Shown here piece by piece: positions 61,322 through 64,000 of a stretch of 64,000 nt of DNA. Position numbers and translations under genes: made by a program. The notes under the pieces were generated by a model. It made no database searches and had not been told where the DNA came from. It saw only the letters and a list, made by a program, of their open reading frames with translations. The stretch comes from Coriobacteriaceae bacterium AM113-163 (lineage in GTDB: Bacteria > Actinomycetota > Coriobacteriia > Coriobacteriales > Coriobacteriaceae): contig JAQDWB010000006.1 in the NCBI GenBank assembly GCA_027673765.1, positions 94,158-158,157 on the forward strand. The letters are read 5' to 3'. Each line of letters opens with the position of its first letter. Within the stretch, counting starts at the first letter, position 1.

Positions 61322-62037
61322 TGCAAAAGGCAATCTATACCACCGTCGGGATCGACGAGCTCCTGTCGCATGTCCAGGCGCTCAAGGGCGCCGGCGCGCA
61401 CTTTGTGCAGATGCATGCCGAGCGCAACGTCGACGACGGATCGTATCGCTTGGTCTATACGTTTATCAACGTTCGCGCTGCTCAGGAACATATTGCGCAG
61501 GACGGCAGCTATGCGATCGAGAATCTGGTGGTTGAGGGCATCGACCAGTACCAGGAGATTCCGTCCATCAGCTCGTATTACCCCGCGGTGTTCCCGTTTG
61601 AAAATGAGGTCCACGACCTGTTTGGTCTTGCCATTACCGACATGCAGATCGACTTTAAGGGCTTTTTCTACCAGGTCTCGACTGCCGAGCCCATGAGCGT
61701 TATCACGCCCGAGGTGAAGGCTGCGCGCGAAAAGGCCATGAAAGTCCGCGCGGCTGCCGAGGCCAAGGCGCGCAAGGCCGCGGCCGAGAAGGCCGCCGCT
61801 GCTGCGGCTGCTCCAGGGGAGGGCGCTGCCAGCGCCGGCGATGCCGCGGGCGCCGCTGCTCAGCCCGCTGCGGCTGCCGGCTCCGATGCTCAGCACGATG
61901 AAGCTGCCGCCAAGGCCGCGCTCAAGGCTGCCGAGATGGAGGCAAAGCTCGCCGCCATGGATCCCGAGAAAGCGGCCAAGGTCCGCGCGGCGCTTGCCGC
62001 CAAGGCCGCCCGCGACAAGCAGAAAAAGGAGGCGTAA
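61321..62037 (+). CDS. echD: Ech-type hydrogenase NuoC-like subunit with Ala-rich tail
   Basis: 238 residues; AAAGGAGG upstream inside echC. Residues 1-~125 match the NuoC/EchD core ('YYPAVFPFENEVHDLFGLAITDMQIDFKGFFY'). Residues ~130-238 are an Ala/Lys/Glu-rich, coiled-coil-like extension with a Gly/Pro-rich break near the middle and a basic end. The core helps place the large subunit on the membrane arm; the tail is not part of known EchD proteins and its role is unknown. Five bp from echE. Confidence 0.9.
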   Translation: MQKAIYTTVGIDELLSHVQALKGAGAHFVQMHAERNVDDGSYRLVYTFINVRAAQEHIAQDGSYAIENLVVEGIDQYQEIPSISSYYPAVFPFENEVHDLFGLAITDMQIDFKGFFYQVSTAEPMSVITPEVKAAREKAMKVRAAAEAKARKAAAEKAAAAAAAPGEGAASAGDAAGAAAQPAAAAGSDAQHDEAAAKAALKAAEMEAKLAAMDPEKAAKVRAALAAKAARDKQKKEA

Positions 62038-62042
62038 AGTCC

Positions 62043-63131
62043 ATGGCACATCGCTCCGTTATTCCGTTTGGCCCGCAGCACCCGGTGCTGCCCGAGCCGC
62101 TTCATCTGGACCTGGTGATCGAGGACGACCGCGTCATCGAGGCAATTCCGCAGATCGGCTTTGTGCACCGCGGACTCGAGAAGCTCACCGAAAAGCGCGA
62201 CATGCACCAGTTTGGCTACATCGCCGAGCGCATCTGCGGCATCTGCGCCGTGGGCCACAGCTATGGCTATGCCAGCGCCTGCGAGCGTATGCTCGACATC
62301 GAGGTGCCCGGCCGCGTGCAGTATATCCGCACCATTCTGCATGAGCTTTCGCGTATTCACTCGCACCTGCTGTGGCTGGGCCTGCTCGCCGATGCCTTTG
62401 GCTTCGAGGCGTTGTTCTATCGTTCGTGGACGCTGCGCGAGCAGATTCTCAAGATCTTTGAGAGCACGTGCGGTGGTCGCGTGATTCTGTCGATCAACGA
62501 GATCGGCGGCCTTAAGCACGACATTGAGGACTCCGAGCTGGCAGGCATTGTCCAGACGCTCGATGCCATGCGTCCTGACTACGAGGCTCTGGTGCATACG
62601 TTTTTGGACGATGACAGCTGCGGCGAGCGCCTGCATGGCGTGGGCGTGATTAGCAAGAAAGACGCGCTGGAGCTTTCGATGGTCGGTCCGTTTGGGCGCG
62701 CCTCGGGCGTGGACTACGACGTGCGCATGTTTGGCGACGGTGCCTATGCGGACCTGGCTGCGTTTGATCCGGTTGTCGCTACCGATGGCGACTGCTATGC
62801 CCGCTGCCAGGTGCGTTGCGCCGAGGTCACGCAGGCCATGGACATCATCAAGGAGCTTGTGGGCAAGATTCCGCACGACGGGATCGGCGGGCGCACCAAG
62901 CTTACGCCGGCCGACGGCGCACGCGGCGAGGTTGTGATTGAGCAACCGCGCGGCGAGGCGTATTACTATGTGCGCGGCAACGGCACCAAGAACCTGGACC
63001 GTTTCCGCGTGCGCACGCCGACGTCGCAAAATCTGGCGGGTCTGACGCATGCGCTGCAGGGCGTGCTCATTGCCAACGTGCCCATGATTATCCTGACCAT
63101 CGACCCCTGCATTAGCTGCACGGAAAGGTAG
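62043..63131 (+). CDS. echE: [NiFe]-hydrogenase large subunit, Ech type (NuoD-like)
   Basis: 362 residues; GGAGGCG before the ATG. The Ni-Fe ligands are all visible: Cys65 and Cys68 in 'ERICGICAVGHSYGYA' and Cys356 and Cys359 in the C-terminal 'DPCISCTER'. This separates it from NuoD, which lacks them. The protein ends two residues after CISCT, so it has no C-terminal extension of the kind cut off during maturation in most NiFe hydrogenases. The reaction is H+ reduction with ferredoxin electrons, or the reverse. Confidence 0.94.
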   Translation: MAHRSVIPFGPQHPVLPEPLHLDLVIEDDRVIEAIPQIGFVHRGLEKLTEKRDMHQFGYIAERICGICAVGHSYGYASACERMLDIEVPGRVQYIRTILHELSRIHSHLLWLGLLADAFGFEALFYRSWTLREQILKIFESTCGGRVILSINEIGGLKHDIEDSELAGIVQTLDAMRPDYEALVHTFLDDDSCGERLHGVGVISKKDALELSMVGPFGRASGVDYDVRMFGDGAYADLAAFDPVVATDGDCYARCQVRCAEVTQAMDIIKELVGKIPHDGIGGRTKLTPADGARGEVVIEQPRGEAYYYVRGNGTKNLDRFRVRTPTSQNLAGLTHALQGVLIANVPMIILTIDPCISCTER

Positions 63132-63138
63132 GCGCGGC

Positions 63139-63480
63139 ATGAGTTTGCTGACATTTGCCAAGACGGCCTTGGGTTCTATGGTCAAGCAGCCGGTAACGGT
63201 GTGCTATCCGCAGGAGGGGCTGACGGCACCCGAGCGCTTGCGCGGGCATATCGTCAATGACATGGATGTGTGCATCTGCTGCGGCATGTGCGCTCGGCGT
63301 TGTCCGGCGGGCGCGCTCGCGGTCGATCGCAAGGGCGGTACCTGGTCGATTGACCCGTACGCCTGCGTGGTGTGCGGCGAGTGCATCGAAAGCTGCCCCA
63401 AGCACTGCCTGACTATGGACACCGCCCGTACTCCGGTTGCGGCGGACAAGACCCCCACGGTAGAAACCAAGCCGGAGTAG
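63139..63480 (+). CDS. echF: Ech-type hydrogenase ferredoxin subunit (2 x [4Fe-4S])
   Basis: 113 residues; AAAGGTAGG before the ATG. Two CxxCxxCxxxCP sites: 'CICCGMCARRCP' (about 46-57) and 'CVVCGECIESCP' (about 75-86). It carries electrons from soluble ferredoxin to EchC. The C-terminal ~20 residues are Pro/Lys/Thr-rich. Last gene of the operon; the maturation genes (hypA-F) are not in the window. Confidence 0.93.
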   Translation: MSLLTFAKTALGSMVKQPVTVCYPQEGLTAPERLRGHIVNDMDVCICCGMCARRCPAGALAVDRKGGTWSIDPYACVVCGECIESCPKHCLTMDTARTPVAADKTPTVETKPE

Positions 63481-63481
63481 C

Positions 63482-63525
63482 GCTGGAATAGAGCTGGAAT
63501 AGAGCTGGAATAGAGCTGGAATAGG
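63482..63525. repeat. Four tandem 11-bp repeats
   Basis: GCTGGAATAGA three times and a fourth ending GG, starting right after the echF stop. The 11-bp phase equals about one helical turn; it is a simple tandem expansion. Confidence 0.85.
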
Positions 63526-63557
63526 GGCCGGTGGGGCAAAAATGCCCCACCGGCCCC
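63524..63557 (+). terminator. Perfect 15-bp hairpin ending the ech operon
   Basis: GGGGCCGGTGGGGCA / TGCCCCACCGGCCCC with an AAAA loop. No T-run follows, so it may be a transcript-end stabiliser. Confidence 0.6.
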
Positions 63558-63589
63558 GCGCTTAAACGCGCGGTTGGGCCGCCACGAAC

Positions 63590-63741
63590 AAAACTATGCC
63601 GGATTACGGAGCTGGATAGCGAACCTCCGACCATATCGAAAATTGCAAAAACAAAACCGCAGGTAGATAGCCTGCCGTTTTTCAAAAAATGAAGGTATGG
63701 ATGAGGGCCCCGACTTTAGCCCCGTAATCCGGCATAGTTTT
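63590..63741. repeat. 152-bp long-range inverted repeat, family A copy 2
   Basis: AAAACTATGCCGGATTACGG at 63590 to CCGTAATCCGGCATAGTTTT at 63741. Same length as copy 1 (23889-24040). Interior: AAAACCGCAGG hairpin with A/T runs, like family B. Confidence 0.8.
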
Positions 63742-63837
63742 GAAATACCACCATATCCGTAGCATCCCTTGATCTCCCGTGGACAGAGGGAAACGGATCA
63801 TTTTGGCCTTGCGAGGGCTGCCGCGTGACCCGTCTGC

Positions 63838-64000
63838 CACGAAATGGGCCCATCTACTACGTTTAGGCCGCTACCCTCAACCATAACGAACAACGCAAAA
63901 ACAAAACCGCAGGTAAAATGCCTGCGGTTTTTCATGAAACGCGGCTATGGTCAGGGGTATCGGTGGCGCGCGCAGACGTGGTGTAAGAGCGTCCCGAGGT
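63838..64000. repeat. Family B copy 2, interrupted and cut by window end
   Basis: CCACGAAATGGGCCCATCTA at 63838 matches the arms of copy 1 (24145). Its interior follows the reverse complement of copy 1 (CAACCATAACGAACAACGC, then AAAACCGCAGG hairpin, then AAACGCGG) to about 63965. It then diverges where the closing arm should stand, so it is truncated. The window ends at 64000. Confidence 0.65.

Overview
The window reads as chromosomal DNA of a high-G+C, strictly anaerobic, fermentative actinobacterium of the class Coriobacteriia, most like Collinsella. This is an inference from gene content (an NfnAB-type transhydrogenase, an Ech-type [NiFe] hydrogenase, a folP-folK fusion, an Old-Yellow-Enzyme-type flavoprotein with an Fe-S cluster), coding bias and the abundance of long intergenic inverted repeats. 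No rRNA and no intact insertion sequence is present, and one tRNA (initiator Met) is seen.

Layout: 1-4.5 kb, an operon of an SPFH/zinc-ribbon protein (cut by the left edge), two membrane proteins, a zinc-ribbon protein and a tiny acidic protein. 4.7-6.1 kb, a RelB-like/PIN toxin-antitoxin pair and a lone PTS EIIA. 6.3-12.2 kb, a PpiC-type foldase, a YqeY-like protein, a four-gene polar amino-acid ABC transporter and a cytidylate-kinase-like protein. 12.6-20.4 kb, mostly minus strand: nfnBA, pth, a hypothetical protein bracketed by two copies of a 204-bp terminal-inverted-repeat element, prs and glmU. 20.6-23.8 kb, an ECF vitamin/metal transporter (T, fused A-A', S). 24.4-29.6 kb, xthA, a sirtuin, folP-folK, a biotin-ligase-like protein and coaX. 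29.7-37.2 kb, a phospho-signalling cluster: an FHA-like protein divergent from a protein kinase, then a vWA protein, a PP2C phosphatase, a second kinase with a C-terminal zinc-ribbon-like tail and a transglutaminase-like protein. This resembles the TerY-P triad with extra members. 37.3 kb, initiator tRNA. 38.2-39.5 kb, an AbiE-type toxin-antitoxin pair between ~107-bp direct repeats. 40.1-42.2 kb, a flavin/Fe-S oxidoreductase. 42.6-56.4 kb, three membrane-anchored secreted proteins with SipW/TasA-like leaders followed by a 3628-residue exported GLUG-type repeat protein. 57.1 kb, an orphan transposase-like HTH protein. 57.8-63.5 kb, a five-gene Ech-type hydrogenase operon whose first gene fuses the NuoL-like and NuoH-like membrane subunits.

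How the parts work together: NfnAB (ferredoxin/NADH/NADPH balance) and Ech (ferredoxin-driven H2 evolution with ion pumping) would form the redox and energy-conserving core. The kinase/phosphatase/vWA block is a self-contained signalling unit with a possible proteolytic or cross-linking output. The 42.6-56.4 kb operon probably builds a cell-surface structure.

The intergenic spaces are unusually rich in structure. There are at least eight families of dyad or direct repeats, several with fixed length (203-204 bp, 152 bp) or fixed phase (80-81 bp, 23 bp, 20 bp). The strongest candidates for undescribed biology are the leader-protein/giant-protein operon, the extended TerY-P-like cluster, and the fixed-length and fixed-phase repeats.
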